A stretch of DNA of 64,000 bases from Luteolibacter yonseiensis (lineage in GTDB: Bacteria > Verrucomicrobiota > Verrucomicrobiia > Verrucomicrobiales > Akkermansiaceae): contig NZ_JAENIK010000011.1 in NCBI RefSeq assembly GCF_016595465.1, positions 62,001 through 126,000 on the forward strand, read 5' to 3'. Positions within the stretch are counted from its first letter, which is position 1; the number at the start of each line of letters is the position of its first letter. The notes beneath the pieces are model-generated. The model did not search any database. It had not been told where the DNA came from and saw only the letters and a list, made by a program, of their open reading frames with translations. Of this stretch, positions 44,983 through 53,468 are shown in pieces. A program made the position numbers and the translations under genes.

Positions 44983-46137
44983 TCACTTTTTCGCTTTTCT
45001 GCGGAATGGATGGAGGAATTGCTTCCAGTAACCCTGCGGGACGGGATGGCCGCCGATGCCATAACCCTCGGGCCAGCGGTTGTCCTCCGGCAGGTGGTGG
45101 GTGCCGAAGAGCTTGTCATACCAAGGAAAATGGACCGCGAAATTGACGTCGATGGCCTCCTTTTCGATTCCGTGATGCCAATGGTGGAATCTCGGGGTGA
45201 CGAGGAACTTTTCCAGGAATCCGAAACGGAAGCCGAAATTGGCATGTACGAACGTCGCGTACATGTAGACGATGAGCAGATAGGCGTTCACCGCACCCGG
45301 ACTGAAACCGAGCACGATCATCGGGATGACCGTGGTGCCGCGGAGGACCAGGATTTCCAGAAAATGCATCCGGGCTCCCGCCATCCAATCCATGCACTGG
45401 GCCGAGTGATGCACGGAGTGGAAGCGCCACAGCATGGGCACGCGATGAAAGGTGCGGTGCACCCAGTACTGCACGAAGTCCGTCAGCAGCATGATGCAGA
45501 TGACCTGGACCACGAACGGCAGTGCCGCCACCCATGCCCGGAAGGCACTCCACGATGTGACCGCCAGCAAGGTATTGGCCGGCAGCATCGAAAGCCATGT
45601 CAGCACCTGCACCAACATGCTGCTGATGAAGAAATAAAACAGGTCCTCGCGCCACTCGTAGCGGAAGATCCCCTGTTCCGACCGGTTCGGGAAAAGGTTC
45701 TCCACGGGAACGAACACCAGGCCGGTCAGCAGCAGCCGCAACAGGAAGAAATCGAGGCCGAGGTAGTAGGGCGTCGCGTCGGCGGCGAGGGGTGCCAGGC
45801 CGTTGCCACAGATCGTCAGACCGAGCAGGCTGAGGACCATGGCGGTCATTCCGAGCGTTTTGGTCGGGCGCAGCAGCAGGCTCAGAAGAGAAAAGACAAA
45901 CGCGAGGATGATGGTTCCGAAAAGTGCGGGGCGGTACCACCCGGTCTCATGCAGCTTCGCCAGTTCCCGAATGCTGAAGACCCCGGGAAACCATACGCAG
46001 AGAATGCCCCCCAAAGCCGCCAGGGCCAGGATGATGCCCAGGGCTCCGCTCCACCAGCCGCTGCCGAAGGATCGCAGGGCGGCGGGAACCTCCAGTTCGT
46101 GGCGGATCTGCTGCCGGACGTCTCTCAGGCTTTTCAT
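44983..46137 (-). CDS. Sterol desaturase/fatty acid hydroxylase family protein
   Basis: A 384-residue integral membrane protein. The first 200 residues hold about five membrane helices. The C-terminal half is the di-iron fatty acid hydroxylase domain with histidine clusters YWVHRTFH, FHSVHH, and RFHHWHHGIEKEAIDVNF. It probably hydroxylates a lipid; the substrate is unknown. The ATG at 46137 was preferred over an upstream in-frame codon. Confidence 0.88.
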   Translation of the reverse strand: MKSLRDVRQQIRHELEVPAALRSFGSGWWSGALGIILALAALGGILCVWFPGVFSIRELAKLHETGWYRPALFGTIILAFVFSLLSLLLRPTKTLGMTAMVLSLLGLTICGNGLAPLAADATPYYLGLDFFLLRLLLTGLVFVPVENLFPNRSEQGIFRYEWREDLFYFFISSMLVQVLTWLSMLPANTLLAVTSWSAFRAWVAALPFVVQVICIMLLTDFVQYWVHRTFHRVPMLWRFHSVHHSAQCMDWMAGARMHFLEILVLRGTTVIPMIVLGFSPGAVNAYLLIVYMYATFVHANFGFRFGFLEKFLVTPRFHHWHHGIEKEAIDVNFAVHFPWYDKLFGTHHLPEDNRWPEGYGIGGHPVPQGYWKQFLHPFRRKAKK

Positions 46138-46225
46138 CGCGCCATGTTCCTCCAGTGGCTGCCGCTTGGCAAGCGGACTTCCGATGACCTGCGCCGGGCA
46201 TGTCGGATTCACGAAGCAACGGCCA

Positions 46226-46280
46226 CATGTCGACCAACGAAGCCGGAGGACCGATGGGCTTCCGGGATGTTGTCGACATG
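46226..46280. repeat. Inverted repeat between ileS and the sterol-desaturase-like gene
   Basis: CATGTCGAC (46226-46234) and GTCGACATG (46272-46280) are exact complements. With one bulged base the match extends by AAC/GTT to 12 bp. The arms are 37 bp apart and there is no T-run, so it is not a simple terminator. Confidence 0.45.
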
Positions 46281-46305
46281 GGGATGACCGCCTGTGGGAA
46301 GCGTT

Positions 46306-49017
46306 TCAGCCTGCCACCTCATCGCATCGCTCGCAAAGTCCGCTTTCCAGCAGCGGCTCGTGCTTGCGGCAGCGGGGGCAGAGCGAAAGATCCGTCTTGC
46401 GGGCGCTTGCGGAGAGTTCGTCGCCCACCGTGGCGGTCAGACCGGCGATGATGAAGAACTCGGTGGCGAACGCGCGGTCATTGAGCAGATCCAGCAAAGC
46501 GGCGTCGTCCGCAGGGATCGTCAGCGTGACATCCGCCTCGTTGTTGCGGGTGAACTCCTTGGCCTGGATGCGTCCTTCGATCGCGGTCTGGATGGCATAC
46601 TTGATTTCGAAAAGGCGGTTGGCCCTCGCGGTCGCATCGCCGGGGGCGAACGCGGCGTCGGGTTCCGGGAAATCCTGTTCGTGCACGGTGCCGGTGGTGA
46701 AGCCGGCGTGCTCCCACGCCTCGTCCGCGGTGAAGGCGAGGATGGGGGCGAGCAGTTTCGCGATGCTGGTGAAGATCTCATGCATCGCGGCCTGTGCCGC
46801 CAGACGACGTGGCGAGTCCGCCGCATCGCAATACATGCGGTCCTTTGTCGCATCAATGTAGACGGCGGAAAGATCGGCGGTGCAGAACTGGTTGAGCGAG
46901 TTGAAGACCTTGCGGAATTCGTAAGCGTCATAAGCCTTGCGGCATTCGGCCACGACCTCATGGAGGCGCTCCAGGATCCAACGGTCCAACAGCGTGTATT
47001 CCGGATTTTCAACCGGTTTGAAGCCGTCGAGATTTCCCAACAGGATCCGCAGGGTGTTACGCAGGCGGCGATACGGCTCGGCGACCTGCTTGAAGAGATC
47101 CTCGCCGAACGGGACCTCGTTCTGCCAGTCCACCGACGACACCCAGAGGCGCACGATGTCGGCTCCGTACTGGTTGTAGAAATGCGCGGCATCCGTGGGC
47201 TTGCCGGCCTTCGCGGCGTCGGACTTGGAGATCTTCTTCTTGTCCTTGTCTACCACGAAGCCGTGGGTCATCACCGTCTTGTAAGGTGCCGCACCGCGAT
47301 AGCCCGTGCTGAGCATCAGGGAGCTCTGGAACCAGCCGCGGTGTTGGTCGGTGGCTTCCAGATAGAGATCGGCGGGCGCGTGGAGTTCCGGATGGGCGTC
47401 GAGCACGGCGGCATGCGAGCAGCCGGAGTCGATCCACACGTCGAGCGTGTCGCGGCATTTTTTCACACCGGCGGGCAGGCCCAGCAATCCGGCCAGTTCG
47501 GCATCGGATTTCTCAAACCAGATGTTCGTGCCTTCCTTGTCGAAGAGGTCCGCCACCTTGTTCGCCAGTTCGGCGGAGAGGATGGTTCCGCCATCCTCAT
47601 CGAAGAAAACGGGCAGCGGCACACCCCAGGTGCGCTGGCGCGAGATGCACCAGTCCGGGCGGCTTTCGACCGTGCCGTAGATGCGGTTCCGCCCCCAGGA
47701 CGGCAGCCACTCGACCTTGTCGATCTCCGTGAGCGCCTGTCCGCGCAGGGTTTCGAGCGAGATGAAGAACTGCTCCACCGCGCGGAAGATGATCGGTGTT
47801 TTCGAGCGCCAGCAATGCGGATAGGAGTGCTTGTAGACTTCCTGGCCGAGCAGGTGGCCGGATTCGGTCAGGATCTCGATGATGCGGCCGTTCGATTTGA
47901 AAACGTGGGCTCCCACGAGTTCTTCAACGCCGACCTCTTCGGTGAACTTGCCTTCGTTGTCCACGGGCGAGAGCACTGCGAGGCCGTTCTGCTGGCCGGC
48001 GACGTAGTCGTCCGCACCGTGACCAGGGGCGATGTGGACCGCGCCGGTGCCGGTGTCCGTGGTGACGAAATTCGCGAGGATGAGCTTCGACGTGCGGTCG
48101 AGGAACGGGTGCCCGGCTTCGAGTCCTTCGAACTCGCGGCCCTTGCTCTCCTTGATGGTTTCCGCGAGGGCGAATCCGGTTTTCTCCGTGAAGGCTCCGA
48201 TCAGCTCACGAACGATGACGAACGTTTCGACCACGTCGTCCTTGATGAATTTTCCAACGACGTAGGTGAACTCCGGGTGCAGCGCGATGCCGAGGTTCGC
48301 CGGAAGGGTCCAAGGGGTGGTGGTCCAGATGACCATGCTCGCCTGTCCGGCGAATTCGCCGGAGACGAGCGGGAATTTCACGAAGATGGCCGGGCTCTCC
48401 TTGTCCTGATACTCGACCTCGGCCTCGGCGAGCGCGGTCTGCGCGCCGTAAGACCACTGGACGGGTTTCTTCGCCTGATAGATGGAGCCGTTCTCCACCA
48501 GCTTGGCGAAGACGCGCACGATGTTGGCCTCGTAGCCGGGGTCCATCGTGAGATAAGGGCTTTTCCAATCGCCGAAAACCCCGAGACGACGGAACGATCC
48601 GCGCTGGATGTCGATGTATTTCAGGGCGAATTCCGTGCAGCGGCGGCGGATTTCCGCAGGCTCAAGTCCGGCGGTTTCCTTGACCACCTTGAACTCGATC
48701 GGCAGTCCGTGACAGTCCCAGCCCGGTACGAATGGCGCGGCGAAACCGGCCATGGTCTTGGATTTCACCACCAGGTCCTTGAGCAGCTTGTTCAGGGCGG
48801 TGCCCATGTGGACGTCGCCGTTCGCGAACGGCGGGCCGTCATGGAGGAGGAATTCCGGAGCGTTCTGGGCGCGGCGGCGGCCCAGAATCTTTTGATAAAG
48901 CCCCTCGTTTTCCCAGCGCTCGAGGCGTCCGGGTTCGTTCTGCACGAGGTCTCCCCGCATCGGGAATGTGGTCTGCGGGAGAGTCAGGGTGTCTTTGTAA
49001 TTCGGGGCTGCGCTCAT
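46306..49017 (-). CDS. ileS: Isoleucyl-tRNA synthetase
   Basis: A 903-residue class I synthetase. The N-terminal active site has HDGPPFANGDVHMGT, where HMGT stands for HIGH. The CP1 editing domain includes MVIWTTTPWTLPANLGIALHP and TGTGAVHIAPGHGADD. The KMSKS loop reads KKISKSDAAKAG, and the anticodon-binding domain follows. The C-terminus is a zinc finger with CPRC and CERC pairs. The length is near the usual 930. Confidence 0.97.
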   Translation of the reverse strand: MSAAPNYKDTLTLPQTTFPMRGDLVQNEPGRLERWENEGLYQKILGRRRAQNAPEFLLHDGPPFANGDVHMGTALNKLLKDLVVKSKTMAGFAAPFVPGWDCHGLPIEFKVVKETAGLEPAEIRRRCTEFALKYIDIQRGSFRRLGVFGDWKSPYLTMDPGYEANIVRVFAKLVENGSIYQAKKPVQWSYGAQTALAEAEVEYQDKESPAIFVKFPLVSGEFAGQASMVIWTTTPWTLPANLGIALHPEFTYVVGKFIKDDVVETFVIVRELIGAFTEKTGFALAETIKESKGREFEGLEAGHPFLDRTSKLILANFVTTDTGTGAVHIAPGHGADDYVAGQQNGLAVLSPVDNEGKFTEEVGVEELVGAHVFKSNGRIIEILTESGHLLGQEVYKHSYPHCWRSKTPIIFRAVEQFFISLETLRGQALTEIDKVEWLPSWGRNRIYGTVESRPDWCISRQRTWGVPLPVFFDEDGGTILSAELANKVADLFDKEGTNIWFEKSDAELAGLLGLPAGVKKCRDTLDVWIDSGCSHAAVLDAHPELHAPADLYLEATDQHRGWFQSSLMLSTGYRGAAPYKTVMTHGFVVDKDKKKISKSDAAKAGKPTDAAHFYNQYGADIVRLWVSSVDWQNEVPFGEDLFKQVAEPYRRLRNTLRILLGNLDGFKPVENPEYTLLDRWILERLHEVVAECRKAYDAYEFRKVFNSLNQFCTADLSAVYIDATKDRMYCDAADSPRRLAAQAAMHEIFTSIAKLLAPILAFTADEAWEHAGFTTGTVHEQDFPEPDAAFAPGDATARANRLFEIKYAIQTAIEGRIQAKEFTRNNEADVTLTIPADDAALLDLLNDRAFATEFFIIAGLTATVGDELSASARKTDLSLCPRCRKHEPLLESGLCERCDEVAG

Positions 49018-49117
49018 GACGGGGCGCGGACGCTAGCAACCCGCCCCCGCGGGGTCAACCACTGGAAATCGCCGGAGAAATCGAAATCCGGGTCCCTTGC
49101 CAGGGCGATGCGCCGCC

Positions 49118-51694
49118 CTATTTCAGTTCCTTGATCCAGAGCAGGATGCTTTCCAGTTCCGGCTCGCTGAGCACCCCGGAGTAACTTCCCATTCCGAGAG
49201 CGTAGCCCTCGACGATGTTTTTGGCGGGTTCGAGGATGGCGTCCCGCAGGTAAGCGTCATCGGCGGTCCGGCGGGTGCCGTCGGTGAAGCGTCGCTCCGA
49301 TCCGTAGAGTTTTTTCCATGTCGGGCCGCTGTGTCCCCCGTTGGTCTCCTCCACAGAGTGGCAGGCAAGGCATCCGTAACGGGTGGCGAGTTCCCGGCCA
49401 CGTCCGGCGCTTGGCGGGGTTTCATCCTTGGGCGCGTCCCGGACCGTTGCCAGAGAGTCATCCAATGCGGGCGGCTCGAATCCCAATTTCGTCCAATCCG
49501 CGGCAGGCGGTGCCGTGACCGTGAAATAAACAGGACGCATCGCCGACTTCAGGCCCTTCACCTGGAAGCCGTGCGAAAGTTCCAACTGCATCGTCGGCTT
49601 CAAGCCGGGGATATGCACGAAGACACTTTTCCTGTCCTTGGAAAGGAACGTCCCACCGGTGGCGACGGGATCCACTCCTTCCGAGCCATCGCGTTTCAGG
49701 CGCGGGGAGCCATAACCGCCGCTGCGGCGGTATTGCCACTCCTTCGCCCGGGCGAGTTCCGGTGAAACCTCGTCCAGCTCGCCGTTGAATTTCAGGATCA
49801 CTCCTTCCTTCACGGCAAAGGCATTGATCGGCTCGGAAAACGGCCCTTCCGTCGCCCGCAGCCTCGCCAGGCCTTCGAGTTCCCTGACCTGCGAATCGTA
49901 AATACGGAATCCCGCGAACCAGATCGAACCATCGGTCGGATGGACATTGCCATGGAGCAGCGGGATTTCCGTGTCGATGTCCAAGGGGATCACCGCGCCC
50001 TCGACCGAAGGCCAGGTCCCTGCGTGCCGCACCAGGAACAGGCGGCCTGTCCCGTAGGAAAGCTGCATGACGCCACCCTCCCACGCGCGGAACCCGGTGC
50101 CGCGCAGCCAGAGCGGGGATGACGATGAGTTGTCCTGGTCGTGCGGGATCCACACCGCCGGAGGAGATACCTTCCGTTTGCCGCCGCCATAGCCGAAGTG
50201 GGATCCGGGCATCACGGGAAATGATCCGGACGAGGGAACCCAGTGACCCTGCTGTTCCGACATCACGATGTGCCCGGTGACCGGGTCGCGGGCGAAAAAA
50301 GGTTCCCGCGCCCGGGTGGAGACGACGTCCAGTTTCCTGCCGTCCGGTGAGATTTCCAGAATCGCTCCGGAGTGGGGGTTGTCGGGAATCTTGCCGGTGA
50401 TCGAGCGGTCGTCGGTCATGATGCCGCCGATCGAAGCCCACGTCCGCCCTGTCTGGTCCACCTCCATGTCCAGCGGGTATCCGCGCGATCCCACGGTCTG
50501 GTGGATCAAACTACTATGATTCTCGTAGAAATCCGTTTCGCCGTCGCCGTTCAGGTCCTTCAGGCGGACGATGCCGTTCCGGGTGAAGACCTGCACCACG
50601 CCCCCGACCTGGCCGATGGACAAGGGTTCGCTCAACCCTCCCGCGATCCGCGTCCAGCGCGCGCGGTCCCCGCCGAGCCCGAGACGCCACACATCGCCCT
50701 CGAATGTCACCATCACCGCGGCATCCGGAGAGAGGAATGCGATGTCCGCCGGACGGACCCGGCGTTTCCACGGGTTTTCGGTGGGCAGCGGCAGGCGGTC
50801 CAACGCCCAGCCCGGGCCGCTGCCGGCCTCCTTGCGGAAACGGGTCTCCACAGGTTTCAGCCACCTTCCCGTGGAGGCTGTCGGAACAGGCGGCGTGCCG
50901 GCCGGCGCGGCGATCCGTTTGCTGCCGTAAACGTAGCTGACGCGCCGCCCGGATTTTCCCGCCGCCAGTCTGGCGATCAGCTTGCCCTCCTCCGCCTTGA
51001 ACGTCAGGCCCGCGTGGTTGGACGCCACATGCAGCTTCCCGGATGAGGCCTCCTGAGCCGTGGGCTTCACGGTGAAGTTCCCGCCCGCGACGAGAAACAC
51101 CAGCTCCGGTCCCGGTCCTGCGGCGAGATGGCGGATCAGACCGTCGCCGCTTTTTTCAAACCACTCTTCAATCACGACCCCGTTGGATTCATAGGAAATC
51201 ACCGCCTGTTCCCCAGCGAGCCGGTAGCCGAGGAACCTTCTTCCGCTCTCCTCAAGTCCTCCCCGTCCGGCGTCGTCTCCGTAGACCGGTCTCGGATCCG
51301 TCATGACCTCCTCCACAGTCCTTCCCACCCCTGGCAGCGCGGGAGCGAGGCTGGTTCCTTTTCCGGTGGGTTCCGGCGGATTGACGGTGCCTCTCCGCGT
51401 CGGTTCGTCCCACGATGCCTGGGACATCGTTTCCAATGAAAGGGGAGGGGTGGCCGCCGGCGGGGCGAACCATAGCACGGGGCGCAGAAGGTCCTGGTCG
51501 AAGGCCACCCATTCCCGCGCTCCGAGCCGGATCAGCAATCCTCGGGCGACCACTCCATTTTCCTCTGTCCGTATGGGGCTGCAGTATAATGGCAGCGAGG
51601 GATCGAAAAACGGCCCCGCTCCGACCGCGGTTGAAACAACCGCCAACAGAACCGCGCAAACCCGTGACCAAACTCCGTTCGTTTTCTCAAGCAT
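49118..51694 (-). CDS. Secreted DUF6797-type protein with C-terminal cytochrome c domain
   Basis: An 858-residue exported protein. After the signal peptide (VCAVLLAVVSTAVGAG) comes a large beta-rich region that looks like a propeller (PADIAFLSPDAAVMVTFEGDVWRLGLG ... GEILRMSPDGR-like repeats), in keeping with the DUF6797/PQQ-dehydrogenase-like proteins common in Verrucomicrobia and Planctomycetes. The last roughly 90 residues are a class I cytochrome c domain with CLACH for heme attachment and a likely Met ligand in LGMGSYSG. Electron transfer linked to oxidation of a sugar or alcohol is plausible but unproven. Confidence 0.82.
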   Translation of the reverse strand: MLEKTNGVWSRVCAVLLAVVSTAVGAGPFFDPSLPLYCSPIRTEENGVVARGLLIRLGAREWVAFDQDLLRPVLWFAPPAATPPLSLETMSQASWDEPTRRGTVNPPEPTGKGTSLAPALPGVGRTVEEVMTDPRPVYGDDAGRGGLEESGRRFLGYRLAGEQAVISYESNGVVIEEWFEKSGDGLIRHLAAGPGPELVFLVAGGNFTVKPTAQEASSGKLHVASNHAGLTFKAEEGKLIARLAAGKSGRRVSYVYGSKRIAAPAGTPPVPTASTGRWLKPVETRFRKEAGSGPGWALDRLPLPTENPWKRRVRPADIAFLSPDAAVMVTFEGDVWRLGLGGDRARWTRIAGGLSEPLSIGQVGGVVQVFTRNGIVRLKDLNGDGETDFYENHSSLIHQTVGSRGYPLDMEVDQTGRTWASIGGIMTDDRSITGKIPDNPHSGAILEISPDGRKLDVVSTRAREPFFARDPVTGHIVMSEQQGHWVPSSGSFPVMPGSHFGYGGGKRKVSPPAVWIPHDQDNSSSSPLWLRGTGFRAWEGGVMQLSYGTGRLFLVRHAGTWPSVEGAVIPLDIDTEIPLLHGNVHPTDGSIWFAGFRIYDSQVRELEGLARLRATEGPFSEPINAFAVKEGVILKFNGELDEVSPELARAKEWQYRRSGGYGSPRLKRDGSEGVDPVATGGTFLSKDRKSVFVHIPGLKPTMQLELSHGFQVKGLKSAMRPVYFTVTAPPAADWTKLGFEPPALDDSLATVRDAPKDETPPSAGRGRELATRYGCLACHSVEETNGGHSGPTWKKLYGSERRFTDGTRRTADDAYLRDAILEPAKNIVEGYALGMGSYSGVLSEPELESILLWIKELK

Positions 51695-52257
51695 GTGACA
51701 CGTTCTTCAGTTCCCCGGAATTTGACGGGCGCTGCTCCGGATGGATGCGCGCCATTGACTGCGAGCGGGCTCCGTCCGCTGTGAGGCGCGGCATTGCGGG
51801 GAGCGGGGTGTGTTTCATGGATGATTCGGAAGACGATTGGAGTTCGATGCCCCGTAGGACGGCCGCTCTCTAGGACGCTGGGACGAGCATGAATGTTTCG
51901 GACGAGTGACGGACTTAGCAAGAAAACGTCCGGGAAATGACGGAAATACCAGATCGAAAGGCGGTTTCGCACTCCTTGATGAAGTGTCGACGGATCATTC
52001 GGCACCCTCTGCCGAACCCGTCCTTTCCCTCCTGGATGAGGCACTGCCGCATGACGGCCGCCGCTTTCGTTCATCCACCTGTAAGAGAGTCCATCGGCAT
52101 GATCGGAATCTTGCGATGATCGGATTCGTCCCTTGGCATGGAATCGAGGGGCCATGTCATTCAAGAATCGCATCACTGAAGAAAACTATAATTATTTTCA
52201 AATATATATTGACGGTCGGATGTTATCTAATTATTCGTTTTCCACCTTCAGCAAGCC
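51695..52257. other. Intergenic region without a supported gene
   Basis: No convincing coding frame is seen here. A 7-bp hairpin without a T-run lies at 51998-52016 (TTCGGCA/TGCCGAA). The right end (about 52185-52240) is AT-rich. It includes a possible promoter, TTGACG at 52209-52214 and TATTCG at 52232-52237, spaced 17 bp, upstream of the small ORF at 52258. Confidence 0.5.
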
Positions 52258-52425
52258 ATGTCCTCCCCATCATTCCACTCCAAGCATCCGCAGCCGACCC
52301 GGTGGTCGCTGGGTATGGGAATGTCCAAGGGCATTGAGCAGGTCCGTCACGGTCTCGAATCAGGGACAGGAATACTCAACTCAGGCTTTGCGGATCAATT
52401 CCTTACCAAGGAGGCAGGCAGGTAG
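52258..52425 (+). CDS. Candidate small protein (55 residues)
   Basis: An open frame from ATG 52258 to TAG 52423-52425 lies between an AT-rich promoter-like stretch and a strong terminator at 52461. The product is hydrophilic, with no membrane segment, and includes GMGMSKGIEQVRHGLESG. The promoter-ORF-terminator arrangement supports a short transcript. The same roughly 250-nt transcript could instead be a non-coding RNA. Confidence 0.35.
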   Translation: MSSPSFHSKHPQPTRWSLGMGMSKGIEQVRHGLESGTGILNSGFADQFLTKEAGR

Positions 52426-52460
52426 TTCACGATCCACACGGATCATTCGATTTTTTCGAG

Positions 52461-52499
52461 AACCCCGCCCGTTCCAGTAGCCGGCGGGGTTTTTGTTTT
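52461..52499 (+). terminator. Rho-independent terminator
   Basis: The stem AACCCCGCC/GGCGGGGTT (52461-52469 with 52483-52491) has a 13-base loop and is followed by a T-rich tail. It ends a rightward transcript that would include the 55-codon frame at 52258. Confidence 0.85.
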
Positions 52500-52881
52500 G
52501 CCGGTTTTCACCCGGTGATTCCCACGGGAGCGGCAATTCAATCCAGATTTAAAACCAAACCTATCACTTAAAATGATTTTCAAATGACAAGCATTCCGGC
52601 GTGAACCCATCCGGTTCCATTCAATGGATGGCCCGGATCATCAGGTAAAAACCAAGTCCTTCGAAAAGCGGATCATCGGATGATGATCGGCCGCCGGACG
52701 GGTGCTGCTTGTGGATCCATGCTCCGGATAGATATATGAAACAGAGGCTTCGACATGAATTTATATAACTTCATGGCAGGGGAGGTGTGCCTGAAACACT
52801 GAAAGATCCGCCGAGAAATCATCCTGCGGGTGCGAGTCCGTCACCGGACTGGCAGCGGTGTTTGTTTTCATTTCATAACAT
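52500..52881 (+). other. Leader region of the tRNA array, with a possible structured RNA
   Basis: No gene is supported. A palindrome CATGAA/TTCATG lies at 52754-52775 around TTTATATAAC, which could serve as a promoter or operator. At 52792-52866, AAACAC pairs with GTGTTT, CTGC with GCAG, and AGTCCG with CGGACT (TCAC loop), giving nested stems. The same stretch contains GGTGCGAGTCCG, close to the T-arms of the array tRNAs, but I could not fold it into a cloverleaf. Confidence 0.4.
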
Positions 52882-52955
52882 GCGGCCATCGTCCAAAAGC
52901 AGGACATCTGGCTTCCAATCAGGGAATGCCGGTGCGAATCCGGCTGGCCGCGCCA
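52882..52955 (+). tRNA. tRNA-Gly (TCC) with non-canonical elbow
   Basis: Acceptor GCGGCCA/TGGCCGC is perfect, with discriminator G and encoded CCA. D-stem GTCC/GGAC has a short loop AAAAGCA without GG. The anticodon loop is CTTCCAA (TCC) on a stem with two wobble pairs. T-stem GCCGG/CCGGC carries the loop TGCGAAT, so position 55 is G, not U. First tRNA of the array. Confidence 0.85.
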
Positions 52956-52968
52956 ATTTTCCAAAAAC

Positions 52969-53043
52969 AGCGGAGTAGCCAAGTGGTAAGGCAACGGTCT
53001 CATACGCCGTGTACCGCCGGTTCGAATCCGGCCTCCGCATCCA
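52969..53043 (+). tRNA. tRNA-Met-type (CAT)
   Basis: Acceptor AGCGGAG/CTCCGCA has an A1-A72 mismatch, followed by T73 and encoded CCA. D-arm GCC/GGC has a GG-containing loop. Anticodon stem ACGGT/GCCGT, loop CTCATAC; T-loop TTCGAAT is canonical. The anticodon stem lacks the three G-C pairs of initiators, so it is elongator Met or an Ile tRNA needing lysidine. Anticodon CAT alone cannot decide. Confidence 0.85.
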
Positions 53044-53057
53044 CATTTTCATACAAT

Positions 53058-53132
53058 CGCGCGCGAGGAAGACAGTAATCCGCCTCGTTTGGGACGAGGA
53101 TACACCCGGGGCGGCACCGGGGCGCGCGACCA
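53058..53132 (+). tRNA. tRNA-Pro (TGG) with aberrant T-loop
   Basis: Acceptor CGCGCGC/GCGCGCG is perfect, with A73 and encoded CCA. Anticodon stem CCTCG/CGAGG is perfect; the loop is TTTGGGA (TGG). T-stem CCCGG/CCGGG is perfect but the loop is GGCGGCA, lacking T54, T55 and A58. The D-stem is only about three pairs and its loop has no GG. Confidence 0.75.
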
Positions 53133-53141
53133 TTCTCGAAC

Positions 53142-53209
53142 TCCTCCTCAGCCCGGTGGCGTGGCAGCGGCCTTGCAAGATCGCGGCGCGAAGCCGTGCG
53201 GAGGGACCA
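53142..53209 (+). tRNA. tRNA-Ala-like (TGC), shortened
   Basis: The anticodon loop CTTGCAA (TGC) sits on a stem with a bulged A. The acceptor (TCCTCCT/CGGAGGG) has one mismatch, followed by A73 and CCA. D-stem GCC/GGC. The variable region is almost absent and the T-arm is reduced to GGC-GCGAA-GCC, so the molecule is about 8 nt short. It may be a decayed or specialised tRNA. Confidence 0.5.
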
Positions 53210-53210
53210 C

Positions 53211-53285
53211 GGCTGTGTAGCTGAGACAGATCAGCGTCCCGCTGAAGACGGGGAGAGTCCGGTGCGATATCGGATGCAGCCGCCA
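53211..53285 (+). tRNA. tRNA-Phe (GAA) with non-canonical elbow
   Basis: Starts one base after the preceding CCA. Acceptor GGCTGTG/TGCAGCC, G73, encoded CCA. D-stem GCTG/CAGC with loop AGACAGAT (no GG). Anticodon stem TCCCG/CGGGG, loop CTGAAGA. T-stem TCCGG/TCGGA with loop TGCGATA (G55). Confidence 0.85.
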
Positions 53286-53294
53286 TTTTCCAAT

Positions 53295-53369
53295 GTTGAT
53301 CATGATGTAAGAGCAGCATCCCGCCCTGTGAAGGCGGCCGTACGGGTGCGAGTCCCGTTGATCAACCCA
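53295..53369 (+). tRNA. tRNA-His (GTG) with non-canonical elbow
   Basis: G-1 faces C73, as in all bacterial tRNA-His. Acceptor TTGATCA/TGATCAA, encoded CCA. D-stem ATG/CAT with loop lacking GG. Anticodon stem CCGCC/GGCGG, loop CTGTGAA. T-stem ACGGG/CCCGT with loop TGCGAGT (G55). It duplicates the canonical tRNA-His at 28666. Confidence 0.85.
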
Positions 53370-53376
53370 ATTTCCC

Positions 53377-53453
53377 AGCCCCGTAGCTCAACCAGATAGA
53401 GCATCCGACTTTGAATCGGAAGGTTGACGGTGCGAACCCGTCCGGGGCCGCCA
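53377..53453 (+). tRNA. tRNA-Gln (TTG) with non-canonical elbow
   Basis: Acceptor AGCCCCG/CGGGGCC has an A1-C72 mismatch (tRNA-Gln usually has a weak first pair), then G73 and encoded CCA. D-arm GCTC/GAGC with loop AACCAGATA (no GG). Anticodon stem TCCGA/TCGGA, loop CTTTGAA. T-stem GACGG/CCGTC, loop TGCGAAC (G55). Confidence 0.85.
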
Positions 53454-53468
53454 TTTTCCAACGATTTT

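Noticed and set aside
46138-46305. T-box or other tRNA-sensing leader for ileS or tyrS
   Set aside because: Neither synthetase gene has a recognisable T-box sequence or antiterminator stem upstream (gaps at 49018-49117 and 26762-26995); the inverted repeat at 46226-46280 lies downstream of ileS.
46294-49134. Very long open frame antisense to ileS (over 900 codons)
   Set aside because: It is the shadow of ileS in GC-rich sequence; the product is low-complexity Arg/Gly/Val-rich text with no domain, while ileS on the other strand is complete.
52776-52866. A further tRNA gene at the head of the array
   Set aside because: A T-arm-like GGTGCGAGTCCG is present, but no 7-bp acceptor, D-arm and anticodon arm could be fitted at normal spacing; kept only as a structured element.
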